The notes: generated by a model from the sequence alone, not told the origin. A DNA stretch of 49,166 bases from Candidatus Hydrogenedentota bacterium (GCA_016182605.1 JACPGE010000075.1:1-49166), one strand, 5' to 3'. Positions 29,571-38,773 are shown, counted from the stretch's first letter. Translations and numbers: made by a program.

Positions 29571-30185
29571 TCAGGCTGCGGGCGCGGCCGGGGCGGCTTC
29601 GGGTGCGGGGGCGGTTTCCGGCGCCGGCGCAGGGGCTTCCGGGGCCGGTGGCGCTTCGGGCGCAGGGGCGGCTTCCGCCATCACTTCCGGCGCGGGCGCC
29701 GCCTCGGGCGCAGGGGCCGCTTCCGGGGCCGGGGCGGGTTCCGGCGCAGGGGCCGCTTCGGTCATGGCTTCGGGTGCGGGCGCTGCCTCGGGCGCGGGCG
29801 CCGCTTCGGGTGCAGGGGGCGCTTCCGGTGCGGGTGCCGCGGGCTGCATGGCCATGTTCACCGAGGTCATGAAGGCTTCGATGGTGGCGATGCGCTGCTT
29901 AACCGCGGCGGACTGCGCTTCGAGTTCTTCGGCGCGCTTGCGCGCGGCATCGGCATCGGCCTTGAGGGTGTCGATTTCCTTTTTGAGTGCGTCGACGCGG
30001 GCGACGAGTGTTTCCGGGCCGAACTTTGCGAGGTCTTCGAGGACCTTGTCGAGCGAGACTTCCGGTGCGGGCGCGGCTTCGGGCGCCGGGGCCTCTTCTG
30101 CGTGTGCCGGGCAGAGCGCCACGGCGCACGCGAGTGCGGCGGCGATGGCCGATGGCGCGATCCATTTTGTCAACATCTTGCGCAT
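29571..30185 (-). CDS. Secreted coiled-coil protein with Ala-Pro-Glu repeats
   Basis: A 204-residue exported protein. Residues 1-29 are a signal peptide ending in AHA. A short APAPE stretch is followed by a coiled coil (about 43-110) that begins LEDLAKFGPETLVARVDALK. The C-terminal 90 residues are APAPEAAP-type repeats with occasional Met. The coiled coil has the same start pattern as the N-terminus of the downstream cytochrome-WD40 protein. Long Ala/Pro/Glu tails usually act as stiff spacers or cell-wall-spanning linkers. I know no named family. Gaps are 25 bases to the next gene and 58 bases to the previous one, with AGGGAGAG before its start. Confidence 0.8.
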   Translation of the reverse strand: MRKMLTKWIAPSAIAAALACAVALCPAHAEEAPAPEAAPAPEVSLDKVLEDLAKFGPETLVARVDALKKEIDTLKADADAARKRAEELEAQSAAVKQRIATIEAFMTSVNMAMQPAAPAPEAPPAPEAAPAPEAAPAPEAMTEAAPAPEPAPAPEAAPAPEAAPAPEVMAEAAPAPEAPPAPEAPAPAPETAPAPEAAPAAPAA

Positions 30186-30243
30186 GAAACTGCTCTCCCT
30201 GCTGGGGCGGCCGCGCGATCGCGCCTGCCCGGGCTACGGCAAA

Positions 30244-32667
30244 TTAATGGTTAAAGACAAACTCTTTCGAATTGAGGATACTCCAGAAGGTGTCTTCCAG
30301 GGCGAGCCTCCGATCCGGTTGCGAGGCCACGTAGGCTTCCAGGTGTTGCGCCTCTTCCGGCGTGGGCGGGCGGCTCATGGCGGCGAGATACAACTCTTCG
30401 ATCACCTGCGGCGTCGGCGTTTCCGCGGCCAACAAGGTGTTGAGGCGGCCCTCGCCGCTCTTGATGGCGGTGTCCAAGGTATTGCCATTGATGAGATGGA
30501 GCGACTGCGCGAGGGTCGGCTCCGCGCGCCGTTCGCAGGTGCACACCGTATCCCGCGGCGGGCGGCCAAAAACTTCGAGGAAGTAGACGCCGCTCTTGCC
30601 GTCGGCGACCTGGGTGGCGCGCGCGCCCAGCGGGAGATTGGCGAACTTCACCTGGCTGTCGGTGACCTGGCAGATGGCGTCGAGCATTTGTTCCGCGGAG
30701 AGGCGGCGCACCTGCGCGTAGGCAAAATTGCGCGTGTCGCGCACGGTCTCATCGCGCGGCTGGGTGGACATCTGGTAGGCGTAGGAATTGCAAATGTCGC
30801 TCACGAGTTTGCGCAGGTCGTAGTTGTACGAGACCAGGCGCTTGCCGAGTTCGTCGAGCAGTTGGGGATTGCTTGGCGGATTGGTGACGCGGACGTCGTC
30901 CGGCGGATCGATGATGCCCGCGCCGAAGAAATGCTGCCACACCCGGTTGGCGATGTTCTTGGAGAACCACGGATTGTCCGGCGAGGTGAGCCATTCCGCC
31001 ACAGCGGCGCGGCGGTCGCGTCCGTTGAGTTCGGGGCGGGGTCCGCCGAGGAATTTGGGTTGCATGACCTGGCCGTCGCGGATGTTGGTGACTTCGCCGC
31101 TGCCGCGGTTGAAGATGATGTTTTCGCGGGGGTCGCTGGAGGGCTTGCGGCCGACCTGGGCGAAGAAGGCCGCGAAGGAATAGTAGTCGTCCATGGTCCA
31201 GCGTTCGAAGGGATGGTTGTGGCACTGGGCGCATTTGATCTGCACGCCCATGAAGACCTGGGCGACGTTTTCCGCCATGACGAGCGGGTCGCTGTCGACG
31301 ACGAAGAAGTTGGTGGCGGGGTTGGTGAAGTTGCCGCCTTCCGCGGTGAGCAGTTCACGGACGAGCTGGTCCATGGGGGTGTTCGAGGTGATGGAATGGC
31401 GCAGCCAGTCGTTGTAACGCAGCATGCCCTTGCGGTCGAAGCCGATGTTGTCGTCCGCGGTGACACGGAGTACTTCGGCCCATTTCATGGCCCAGAGTTC
31501 GGAGAATTCGGGGCGCTCGAGCAGTTGCGCGATAAGTTTGCTCCGCTTCTCCGGATCGGGATCGGCCAGGAAGGCGCGGGTCTCTTCGACCGTGGGCAGC
31601 TTGCTGAGGATGTCGATGTAGAGGCGGCGGATGAAGACCGGGTCAGAGCAGAGTTCGGCCGGGGGCACGCGCAGCTTTTTCAGCTTGGCGAAGACGAACT
31701 CATCCACGAAATTGTGCGGCGCGGGATCGGGATACTGGTTGGTGGCGTTGGCCGGAACGACGATGACCTTCGACACGACGGCGAAGGTGCCGAAGCGCGC
31801 CATGATATACACTTCGCCGGACTGCGCGGAGGTGGTAAGACCCTGCGCGTCGACCTTGAGGGATTGCTCGTCGCTGGTGCTGAGCACGCTCAGGTCCGTG
31901 ACGTCGCGGGTCGATCCGTCGGAATACGCCGCCGTGACCACAAACTGCTGGGTGGCATTTTCGCCTTCCAGAACGGCTTCGCGAGGAAGGATCTCGATGG
32001 ATGCGAGCGATTTCACATCCGCGGGATCGTCCTTCGCGCCTTCGGCAATCCAGCGGCGGACCGTTTCGTAGAGGTGGGATTTTTTCTGAAGGACGGTGCC
32101 GCCTTCATGATCGACGGCGCCAATCGGCTTGAGGAGCATGAGGCTCTCTTCGGGCAGGGCGATGTTGATGCGGCGCGAGCGGATGTCGCGTGTGAGGCTG
32201 GTGTAGTCATAGCCGGGGTCGAAGCCAAAGAGCGACAGGCGAAAGCCGTTCTTGCCGGAGGCGCTCCCGTGACAGCCGCCAGTGTTGCAACCGGAGCGCA
32301 TGATGACGGGGATCATGTCGTTGCGGAAACTCATGGGGTTGACAACCGCGGCGTTGGAAACCTTGACCGGCACGGTCAACTGCTGATCGCCAAGCGTGAT
32401 GACCGCTTCGGTCTCACCATCGGCCACGGGGCGCAATTGGAGATCGGTCCACGATGCGATGCCTTCCTGTTTGAACACGATCTGGGCCTGGGCGGTGACG
32501 TCGATCGTGACGCCGTCGGCCCGGGTTTGCTGGACGACAAGGCGCTGGCAGGCCTCGGCATTGCCCAACTGGGCTGCCGGCGGATAGACGGCGATAGTCT
32601 GTGCCTGGGCTGCAAATGCACCGGAAACGAGGGCAATTATGCCGCACACAATGCCTGATCTTTTCAT
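30244..32667 (-). CDS. DUF1549/DUF1553 Planctomycete-cytochrome-type protein
   Basis: A secreted protein of 807 residues with a signal peptide (about 1-23). An Ig-like BIG2-type segment comes first. Next is a heme-like site CNTGGCH (C127, C132, H133) in the family-typical GKNGFRLSLFGFDP context. Another Ig-like segment leads to DUF1549 (about 330-540), with IKCAQCHNHPFERW (CxxCH 479-483), and DUF1553 (about 560-800), with NRVWQHFFGAGII and LNSKEFVFNH at the end. These proteins are abundant in Planctomycetes, Verrucomicrobia and Hydrogenedentes. They are almost always next to a DUF1501 protein, as here, and are linked by context to sulfated or complex polysaccharide use. The biochemical role is not proven. 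Confidence 0.95.
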   Translation of the reverse strand: MKRSGIVCGIIALVSGAFAAQAQTIAVYPPAAQLGNAEACQRLVVQQTRADGVTIDVTAQAQIVFKQEGIASWTDLQLRPVADGETEAVITLGDQQLTVPVKVSNAAVVNPMSFRNDMIPVIMRSGCNTGGCHGSASGKNGFRLSLFGFDPGYDYTSLTRDIRSRRINIALPEESLMLLKPIGAVDHEGGTVLQKKSHLYETVRRWIAEGAKDDPADVKSLASIEILPREAVLEGENATQQFVVTAAYSDGSTRDVTDLSVLSTSDEQSLKVDAQGLTTSAQSGEVYIMARFGTFAVVSKVIVVPANATNQYPDPAPHNFVDEFVFAKLKKLRVPPAELCSDPVFIRRLYIDILSKLPTVEETRAFLADPDPEKRSKLIAQLLERPEFSELWAMKWAEVLRVTADDNIGFDRKGMLRYNDWLRHSITSNTPMDQLVRELLTAEGGNFTNPATNFFVVDSDPLVMAENVAQVFMGVQIKCAQCHNHPFERWTMDDYYSFAAFFAQVGRKPSSDPRENIIFNRGSGEVTNIRDGQVMQPKFLGGPRPELNGRDRRAAVAEWLTSPDNPWFSKNIANRVWQHFFGAGIIDPPDDVRVTNPPSNPQLLDELGKRLVSYNYDLRKLVSDICNSYAYQMSTQPRDETVRDTRNFAYAQVRRLSAEQMLDAICQVTDSQVKFANLPLGARATQVADGKSGVYFLEVFGRPPRDTVCTCERRAEPTLAQSLHLINGNTLDTAIKSGEGRLNTLLAAETPTPQVIEELYLAAMSRPPTPEEAQHLEAYVASQPDRRLALEDTFWSILNSKEFVFNH

Positions 32668-32715
32668 CCTGGCTTGGACTCCCTGTAAAATGCTTCTGGA
32701 CGCACGCTGTGCGTA

Positions 32716-35067
32716 TCAGGTGGTTGGGAACCGGGTCTTTCGTTCTTCTTCGGCCTTGGGCTGTTCTTCCGTGGGCGCGGGCGCGGGCGCGGCGGCCTGC
32801 AATTCGGCGGGCAGGGGCGCGTAGACCCGCACCTGGCCACTGCCGCCGTTGTGCAACACCGTGCCGCCGCTTGCGCCTATCTGCGACGTGGCATAAATGC
32901 CGCCAAACTTGCCCTCGGGCGAGTCGGCCGCGATGGTGAGTTTGAAGCGGATTTCGGTCGATTCTTTGGTGAAAGGCTGGGGCTCCGCCGTGACGCCCTT
33001 GGGCAGACCCAGCAGTTCGAGCTGAGACGTGCCCTCGAAGGGGGTACGCTGCGCGAGGGTCACGGGCAGTTCGATCACTTGGCCCTGTTCGCCTTCGGCT
33101 TCCGCGACGGTGAAGTTTACCCAGGGCTCCTGTACTTCCAGGGGCATGAGGGGGGTACAGAGTTCGTAACCAGAGGAGGAGGCTGCGGCAAAGAGGGTGT
33201 AACTGCCCGGGGCGGTTTCGCCGCGCACTTCGAGGCGCACGGTGGCTTCGGTCTGATCGCCCGCGATGGTGGTGGTGCCGCCGCCCATGCCCGGGGGGAG
33301 CCAGGGGAATCGAATGGCGATGGGTTGCGCGAAGCCTTCCGCGCGGGTGACCTTGAGTTGAAGTTCGCGCGAAGAGCTTTGCACCATGGGCAGGCTCTGC
33401 GGGAGCAGTTCCACCTTGTAGGGGGCGGGATCGGCAACGGCGAACGCAATTTTGTCGACATTGCGGCCGTAGAAGGTGGTGTCGTTGCGGCCGTCAACGA
33501 GGCGCACTTCCTGGAGGAGCCCGCCGTTCAGCGTGCGGCCTTCTTCCTGGAGGGCGGCGGTCAGCGGCAGCAACTGGCCGCCCACGGCCGCATCGGGAGC
33601 GGCAGTGAGTATCACGGGGACCAGTGTCTGGCCCGCGGGCAGAGGCGTGGCCTGGAGGCTGACGCCCGCGGGGAGTCCATCGATGCCCACTTGCAACGGG
33701 CCGTCGAAATCGCGGCGGGACGCATTGACGAGCAGGTAGGTCTGGTTGTTCTGGGGGACGGTGGTGCTGACGGGCCGGTTTTCCAGGAGGGAGAGCGAGA
33801 GTTCGGGAAGCACTTCCGTGACTTCGACCCGGTAGCTGAAAGTTTGTCCGCCGCGGTTGAGGTGGTCCCGCACCTGGATGTAGTAGCGACCGTCTTCGGG
33901 CAGGCTGATGCGCATGGTGCTGTCGATGCCGGCCGCGTCGTCGTCGCCTGCGATGCCCGCGCCATCGGGCTTGAGTACCTGCACGACGCTGTCGAGCGGC
34001 GATCCGAGTGCGCGGCCCCAGAGGCGCACGTCGAAAGCCTGACCGGCCTTGCCCTCAAAGGCATAGTAGTCGATGTCGCCCTTCTCGCCGACAATGCCGT
34101 CGAAGGCGCCGGCTGCGGTGCCCACGGTGGCTGTGGCGGTGTCGTTGTTTGGCTCGGTTTCCAGGGTCTGTTGCAGGGTGCTGAAGCGGAAGGGCATGGG
34201 CGAAGGCGCTTCCATGCCGGTGGACTGCACGGGAAGCATGCCGGTGCCGAGGGGCAGATTGGGGACGGCGATCTCCTGCGTGCTCAGGCCGGAATCGCCC
34301 AGCCAGGTCACGTTAAGGGTGCTGCCCGGCGCGCCGCCCATGGGCGACACGGCGAGGGGCCGGGGGAAATTGCCGACATGGAGGCGGTAGTGGTAGTTGC
34401 CCGCGCCGCCGTAGCTGGCCTCGCTGACGGCGATCTGGTGCGGCCCGGCGTCCTTCGCGGTGAAAATGAACCCCGCGTCCTGGCGGAAGAGCTGGGTATC
34501 GTCTTCGGCAATCAATTCGTGGTTCGTGGGATCGAAGAGACGCAGCTTGGGATCGAAAAGCGGTCCGCCGAGACGAAGCGCTTCCACCTCGACCGCTAGG
34601 CGATCGCCCGCGTTGAGGGTTACGGTGTAATAGTCGACGTCTTCGCTGTCCACGGTGCCATTGACGGTGTTGTTCATAGCGACAGCATTCGCGGCCTCCG
34701 GCAGGCTGTTCGGCTCGGTTTCCGCGAGTTCCACCTGGTCGCCTATGCTCAACAGCGCGAGGTTGCTCACGCCGGATCGGGTAACAACCCGCACCGCGTG
34801 GAGGCCGGCGGGGCAGTCGGCTGCGATTGTCAGCCGGACCTTGACGACGGTGTCGCTCTCGGCGGTAATCGCGGCGAGGCTGATGCCCGGGTCGTGGAAG
34901 AGCACGCCCGTGGCGTCGGCGAGATTGGCGCCGGGAAAGGTGAACTCCACCTCCGCGCCGCGCTGCGCCCCACGGGGCATGATCTGGCCGAGTTGCGGGG
35001 CGACGGCAAAAGCAGCCTGGGAGCAGACCACAACGAGGGTGAACAGGAGCGCAATCGCTGGCTTCAT
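32716..35067 (-). CDS. Secreted PPC-domain protein of the DUF1501 operon
   Basis: A 783-residue protein with a signal peptide (about 1-22). It begins with an IPT/TIG-like domain (GQIMPRGAQRGAEVEFTFPG). Two pre-peptidase C-terminal (PPC) beta domains follow, each with ETEPN, DVDYY or DIDYYAFEGKAGQ and a later Tyr-rich strand (about 115-235 and 305-420). The rest is a row of Ig-like beta sandwiches ending in a low-complexity Ala/Pro/Glu tail (about 765-783). There is no catalytic motif. It is probably a carbohydrate- or protein-binding adaptor of the complex formed by the neighbouring operon products. Spacing is 48 bases to the DUF1549 gene and 66 bases from the DUF1501 gene. Confidence 0.9.
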   Translation of the reverse strand: MKPAIALLFTLVVVCSQAAFAVAPQLGQIMPRGAQRGAEVEFTFPGANLADATGVLFHDPGISLAAITAESDTVVKVRLTIAADCPAGLHAVRVVTRSGVSNLALLSIGDQVELAETEPNSLPEAANAVAMNNTVNGTVDSEDVDYYTVTLNAGDRLAVEVEALRLGGPLFDPKLRLFDPTNHELIAEDDTQLFRQDAGFIFTAKDAGPHQIAVSEASYGGAGNYHYRLHVGNFPRPLAVSPMGGAPGSTLNVTWLGDSGLSTQEIAVPNLPLGTGMLPVQSTGMEAPSPMPFRFSTLQQTLETEPNNDTATATVGTAAGAFDGIVGEKGDIDYYAFEGKAGQAFDVRLWGRALGSPLDSVVQVLKPDGAGIAGDDDAAGIDSTMRISLPEDGRYYIQVRDHLNRGGQTFSYRVEVTEVLPELSLSLLENRPVSTTVPQNNQTYLLVNASRRDFDGPLQVGIDGLPAGVSLQATPLPAGQTLVPVILTAAPDAAVGGQLLPLTAALQEEGRTLNGGLLQEVRLVDGRNDTTFYGRNVDKIAFAVADPAPYKVELLPQSLPMVQSSSRELQLKVTRAEGFAQPIAIRFPWLPPGMGGGTTTIAGDQTEATVRLEVRGETAPGSYTLFAAASSSGYELCTPLMPLEVQEPWVNFTVAEAEGEQGQVIELPVTLAQRTPFEGTSQLELLGLPKGVTAEPQPFTKESTEIRFKLTIAADSPEGKFGGIYATSQIGASGGTVLHNGGSGQVRVYAPLPAELQAAAPAPAPTEEQPKAEEERKTRFPTT

Positions 35068-35133
35068 GGAGGCCTCTTCGGGTTCAGTGGGAATGCTGCC
35101 GGGGCCGGACGGCCGGCCCCGGACAGGTTCGTT

Positions 35134-36483
35134 TTATACGAGCTGGGTGATGATCTTGCCATCGCGCACGAGATCGATGGGACGGTTGCCCGCGCTCATG
35201 AGGCGTTTTCCAGGCGCAATGCCCAATTGGGTGTAAATCGTTGCCGCGAGATCGGCGGGGCCGACGGGATCCTTGACGGGCTCTGCGCCGCGCGGATCGG
35301 TTTCACCATGGATGACGCCGCCCTTGATGCCGCCACCGGCGATCATGACGCTGAACGCCTTGGGCCAATGGTCGCGCCCGCCGTCGGGATTGAGCTTGGC
35401 CGTGCGCCCGAATTCGGTGGCGACCACGACCATGGTGGAGGCGAGGAGACCGCGGCTCTCCAGATCCTGGATGAGCGCGGTAATGCCCTGGTCCACCTGG
35501 GGGAAGCGGTTCTCGAAATCGGCCTTGATGTTCTTGTGCATGTCCCAGCCGCCATCGGAGACGGTGATAAAGCGCGCACCGCCTTCGACGAGACGGCGGG
35601 CCAGAAGCAGACGCTGACCAAAGGCATGGCGGCCGTAGGTGTCGCGCATGGCGTCGGGCTCGGCGGCGATCTGGAAGGCTTCGCGGGCCTGCTGCGAACT
35701 GATCAGCGAATACGCGCGCTGATAGTAACTGTTCATCGCTTCGAGGGCGTCGCTCTTTTCGAGGGAGGAGAAGTGGGCGTCGACGGAAGCCAGGAGCGAT
35801 TTGCGGGCTTCCATGCGTTCCGGGGAGACGCCATCGGCGAGGTTGAGGTCGCGCACCTGGAAACCGTCGTTGACGGGCTCGCCGCCGACGGAGAAGGCGG
35901 CGTAGGCGGAACTGAGGTAGCCCGTGCCCATGTAGGGCGTGCCCACATTGGGTATGGCGACATAGGGGGGAATGTTGTTTCTGGAGCCGAGTTCGTGGCT
36001 GACGACGGAGCCGAAGCTCGGGTATTGGATGGCCGGGCTCGGGCGGTAGCCGGTAAACATGTTGTGGGTGCCGCGCTCGTGGGCCGCTTCGCCGTGTGTC
36101 ATCGAGCGGATCACGGAGATCTTGTCCGCGATGCCGGCGATGCGCTGCAACTGTCCGCCGAAGACGTCGCCGGTGACGGTCTTGACGGAACCCAATTCGC
36201 CGCGGTACTCGATGGGCGCGTAGGGCTTGGGGTCGAAGGTGTCGATGTGGCTCATGCCGCCGCCCATGAAGATATAGATGACGGATTGAGCTTTCGCGGC
36301 CGCCGCTTCTCCGTCCGCCTGGGCGTTCTGCAACAGGAAATAATCGCCCAGGGTCATTCCCAGGCCACCGATGAAGCCTACTTTAAGAAAATCCCGCCGG
36401 CTGGGCCCCGGACAGGGGCAGGACTTCCCGGAGGCGGCATGACCTTGCTCCGGATGGAATTGCGCGTCGGATTGACGACCCAT
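35134..36483 (-). CDS. Tat-exported DUF1501 protein
   Basis: The first gene of the five-gene operon, 449 residues. The ATG at 36483 has AGGGAGA upstream and opens a long N-region ending in the twin-arginine motif PSRRDFLKVGF (Arg 29-30). Upstream in-frame codons have no support. The body is DUF1501: IYIFMGGGMSHIDTFDPKP, SVIRSMTHGEAAHERG, NMFTGYRPSP, DGGWDMHKN, VVVATEFGRT, GGRDHWPKAFSVMIAGGG. The fold is related to alkaline phosphatases and sulfatases, with likely metal ligands in these motifs. Pairing with DUF1549/DUF1553 is the rule in PVC-type genomes. Tat export suggests a cofactor or metal loaded before transport. Confidence 0.95.
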   Translation of the reverse strand: MGRQSDAQFHPEQGHAASGKSCPCPGPSRRDFLKVGFIGGLGMTLGDYFLLQNAQADGEAAAAKAQSVIYIFMGGGMSHIDTFDPKPYAPIEYRGELGSVKTVTGDVFGGQLQRIAGIADKISVIRSMTHGEAAHERGTHNMFTGYRPSPAIQYPSFGSVVSHELGSRNNIPPYVAIPNVGTPYMGTGYLSSAYAAFSVGGEPVNDGFQVRDLNLADGVSPERMEARKSLLASVDAHFSSLEKSDALEAMNSYYQRAYSLISSQQAREAFQIAAEPDAMRDTYGRHAFGQRLLLARRLVEGGARFITVSDGGWDMHKNIKADFENRFPQVDQGITALIQDLESRGLLASTMVVVATEFGRTAKLNPDGGRDHWPKAFSVMIAGGGIKGGVIHGETDPRGAEPVKDPVGPADLAATIYTQLGIAPGKRLMSAGNRPIDLVRDGKIITQLV

Positions 36484-36519
36484 AACGTGACTCTCCCTGC
36501 GTTGTGTAACACGCCGTAC

Positions 36520-36550
36520 AGTATACGCTGAAATGCACAATTTGTGGCAG
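36520..36550 (-). promoter_or_regulatory. Possible promoter of the DUF1501 operon
   Basis: The minus strand has TATACT at 36520-36525, about 37 bases before the operon's first ATG. The best -35 candidate is CTGCCA at 36545-36550, with a long 19-base spacer, so support is weak. Confidence 0.3.
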
Positions 36551-36662
36551 GTCTGCGAAGCGGCTTGAGGACGGTTGGCAGTTGCCTGATCTGCCGGCGA
36601 AGATACAACTCTCCCCGGCGCACGTGTCTGATCAATCCCCGGGGTTCCCGAAAGGTTCCCGT

Positions 36663-36694
36663 GCAATTTTGCGGCCACAGGATGCGAAAATTGC
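36663..36694 (-). terminator. Possible stem-loop terminator after the CheY-like gene
   Basis: GCAATTTT (36663-36670) and AAAATTGC (36687-36694) form an 8-bp stem 13 bases past the stop codon. There is no T tract, so the call is weak. Confidence 0.3.
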
Positions 36695-36707
36695 GAAAAG
36701 CGGATAC

Positions 36708-37073
36708 TCAGGGCAGCAATTCACGAAGCACGTTCAGTAAATCGTCTCGATCAAAGGGTTTCTTGAGGGTCCGTGCGGCGCCAAGTTTGGCCGCTGCGGG
36801 CAGAAAATCCATACCGACGCTGTTGCCGCCCCCGGAAATTGCGATGACTTTCAGGTCGGAGAGGGTCTGGCGAAGCGTCATAAGTGTTTCCAGTCCTTCG
36901 ACTTCCGGCATGATAAGGTCGAGGATCATGAGGTCGAATTTGGCAGAACGGAGGGCTCTGAGGGCGACCCCGCCGTTTTCAGCTTCTGTAATCGTATGCC
37001 CCTCCCGCTCCAGCATCATCCGAAGCATGGAGCGGACCTGCTCTTCGTCGTCTACGATTAGAATATTTGCCAT
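36708..37073 (-). CDS. Single-domain (CheY-like) response regulator
   Basis: A 121-residue stand-alone receiver domain. It has the acidic pair in LIVDDEE, phospho-acceptor Asp 52 in LMILDLIMPEVEG, Ser 80 in IAISGGG and Lys 105 in LKKPFD. GAGGT precedes the ATG. No histidine kinase or output gene is adjacent, and the neighbours are a phosphopantetheinyl transferase upstream and the DUF1501 operon downstream. It may relay phosphate to a partner elsewhere. The PilZ protein and the pseudo-kinase within 10 kb are candidates only by location. Confidence 0.95.
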   Translation of the reverse strand: MANILIVDDEEQVRSMLRMMLEREGHTITEAENGGVALRALRSAKFDLMILDLIMPEVEGLETLMTLRQTLSDLKVIAISGGGNSVGMDFLPAAAKLGAARTLKKPFDRDDLLNVLRELLP

Positions 37074-37162
37074 GACCTATCTACCTCAGCGTTCCCAGCG
37101 AACTTGAATTGTTAAGCATATCACATAATTCCCAAAGTTCGCACAACCTGTTTCATGGGGCT

Positions 37163-37927
37163 TCATGGGGCCTGCGGCCCATTCCTTCCGGGCTGCCAAT
37201 CCAGGCAGTTTGGGGGCGCGTTCAGCGGGTAGGAACAGGCCAATGTGGCGGCATAGTCCGCTGGCGCCGGCAGGGGGTGAAGCGCCCATAGGGCGGGGTG
37301 TTCCGGGTGGCGCCGATCTTCCACGAGTCCGGCGTGGTGGGTCTCCACGGCGACGGAGAAGCAGTCGAGGGGATAGCTCAGTCCGAGTCCGAGGCCTTTG
37401 ATATAGGCTTCCTTGCTGGTCCAGCAGCGGTAGAAGGCCGCTTCGAAGCCTCCCGGCGGCAGTTTGGCGAGGGCGGCCTGTTCGTGCGCGCTGAAGAAGC
37501 GCGCAGCGAGTTTTTCCAGGTCGCGGGCGGGGGCGTTCCATTCGACATCGACGCCGAGTGGGCCCGTTCCGACGGCGATGAGGGCGAGATCGTGGCTGTG
37601 CGAGACATTGAAGTGAATCGCGTTGAAGGGTGGGGCAAGTTCCGGTTTTCCATTCCCGCCGCTTATGAGTTCGAGGCGATCGGGGGAGGTGTCGAGATAG
37701 TGGGCCAGGATTATGCGCAGTGCGCCGCGCGCGATGGTGAACTGGTTTTGGGATGGGGCATGGACGAATCGGGCGGCCCGCTGCTGTTCTCCGGTCGAGA
37801 GCAAGGCGGCGCATTCGGCGGCGTGGTGGGCCATCGTGGAGAAGCGAAGCCGCCAGACATGGACATGGCCCCGCGCCAGGACGGGCAGGGCTGGATTATG
37901 ATGTAGGGTAGCGGGCGCCTGAATCAT
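37163..37927 (-). CDS. 4'-phosphopantetheinyl transferase (Sfp type)
   Basis: A 254-residue Sfp-type enzyme that moves phosphopantetheine from coenzyme A to a serine of acyl, peptidyl or aryl carrier proteins. Key motifs are GNGKPELAPP, FNVSHSHDLALIAVG, GVDVEW (Mg-binding Asp 127 and Glu 129) and FYRCWTSKEAYIKGLGLGL. The full length, with N- and C-lobes, fits Sfp rather than the short AcpS. ATG 37927 is preferred; longer in-frame starts overlap a TATACT that looks like a -10 box (37970-37975). No carrier-protein or synthase gene is in the window. Confidence 0.93.
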   Translation of the reverse strand: MIQAPATLHHNPALPVLARGHVHVWRLRFSTMAHHAAECAALLSTGEQQRAARFVHAPSQNQFTIARGALRIILAHYLDTSPDRLELISGGNGKPELAPPFNAIHFNVSHSHDLALIAVGTGPLGVDVEWNAPARDLEKLAARFFSAHEQAALAKLPPGGFEAAFYRCWTSKEAYIKGLGLGLSYPLDCFSVAVETHHAGLVEDRRHPEHPALWALHPLPAPADYAATLACSYPLNAPPNCLDWQPGRNGPQAP

Positions 37928-38019
37928 TGTACCCCGGGCAGGAATCCGTAAGTGGTCCGCGACGCCCATAGTATAACGCAATCGCGCATGAAAACCATGG
38001 GAGCGATGCACTGTGGCGG

Positions 38020-38508
38020 TCAGGACAGGTCTTGCGGCAGACTGGGCCCGGGGGCGGTATTCCGAGGGTGCTCCGGGCCTGCCGCGGCCAGGGCGGCGCC
38101 CTGTTCGAGAAACTGTGCAAAGGCCGTGCGCTCCTGGAACCCCACGTTTGCCAGCAGCACCTTGCCAGCGCTGTCCAAGATGACGAGGGTGGGCACCATG
38201 CCGGCGCCGAAGCGCTCCGCGAGCGCGAGCGATTCATCGACGTCGACGCGCAGCAAGACGAAGTCATTCAGGAGCGCGCGTGTGGCGGGATGCGCGAGGG
38301 TCTCCTTCTCCAGGCGCCGGCAGGATGGACACCAAGCCGCGCCGGCCAGCACGAGAATGGGACGGGAGGCGGATTGCGCAGCCGAGATGGCGGCGGGCAG
38401 GGTGGCCTTCCAGTCCAGGGGCGGCGCCTTGTCTCCGATCACGGCGCAGCCCGGGCTGAATGCGAGCGCAACGAATGCGATCAGAACCTGGCGTGCGCGC
38501 AAGGGCAT
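38020..38508 (-). CDS. Exported thioredoxin-like protein
   Basis: A 162-residue protein with an N-terminal signal that ends in FSPGC, possibly a lipoprotein although the site has Pro at -2. The thioredoxin fold carries GAAWCPSCRRLEKET, so the active site is CPSC (Cys 60 and 63). The family cis-Pro is in GMVPTLVILDSAGK. It is likely a periplasmic or membrane-anchored thiol reductase of the DUF255/thioredoxin_7 type, perhaps for cytochrome maturation, given the many CxxCH proteins. The start at 38508 has AAAGGA upstream. The phosphopantetheinyl transferase begins 92 bases downstream. Confidence 0.9.
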   Translation of the reverse strand: MPLRARQVLIAFVALAFSPGCAVIGDKAPPLDWKATLPAAISAAQSASRPILVLAGAAWCPSCRRLEKETLAHPATRALLNDFVLLRVDVDESLALAERFGAGMVPTLVILDSAGKVLLANVGFQERTAFAQFLEQGAALAAAGPEHPRNTAPGPSLPQDLS

Positions 38509-38606
38509 CGTAATCCTTTCATGGAAGCAGCCACCCTGCATCTATTCTGACACGGTGCGGAATGGGGTCAGGCGCACCATAGCACGAACTCTTGCCGTCT
38601 CATTCT

Positions 38607-38690
38607 AATCACGCCGCTCGGCGAGCAGCGTGCTACTATTTCGGCACGTACGCCACCCAAGTAGGCCTTCGCTCGCCGAGCGTAGGCATT
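38607..38690 (+). repeat. Dispersed repeat, family 3, copy 1
   Basis: Its sequence matches the reverse complement of 49046-49125 almost base for base, apart from a small indel near 38638-38650. CGCTCGGCGAGC (38616-38627 region) and GCTCGCCGAGCG (38671-38682) are perfect inverted arms, and each is itself nearly palindromic. Confidence 0.8.
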
Positions 38691-38773
38691 CCGCGTCGAA
38701 GTACCCGTATGACCCCTATCAAACAGGCAGAAAGTCTTGAAAGGCGCATCCGAACCCCATACCGAACGATACG

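Noticed and set aside
29764-32658. Long plus-strand frame of 964 codons
   Set aside because: It is antisense to the coiled-coil and DUF1549/DUF1553 genes, which have signal peptides, ribosome sites and known domains.
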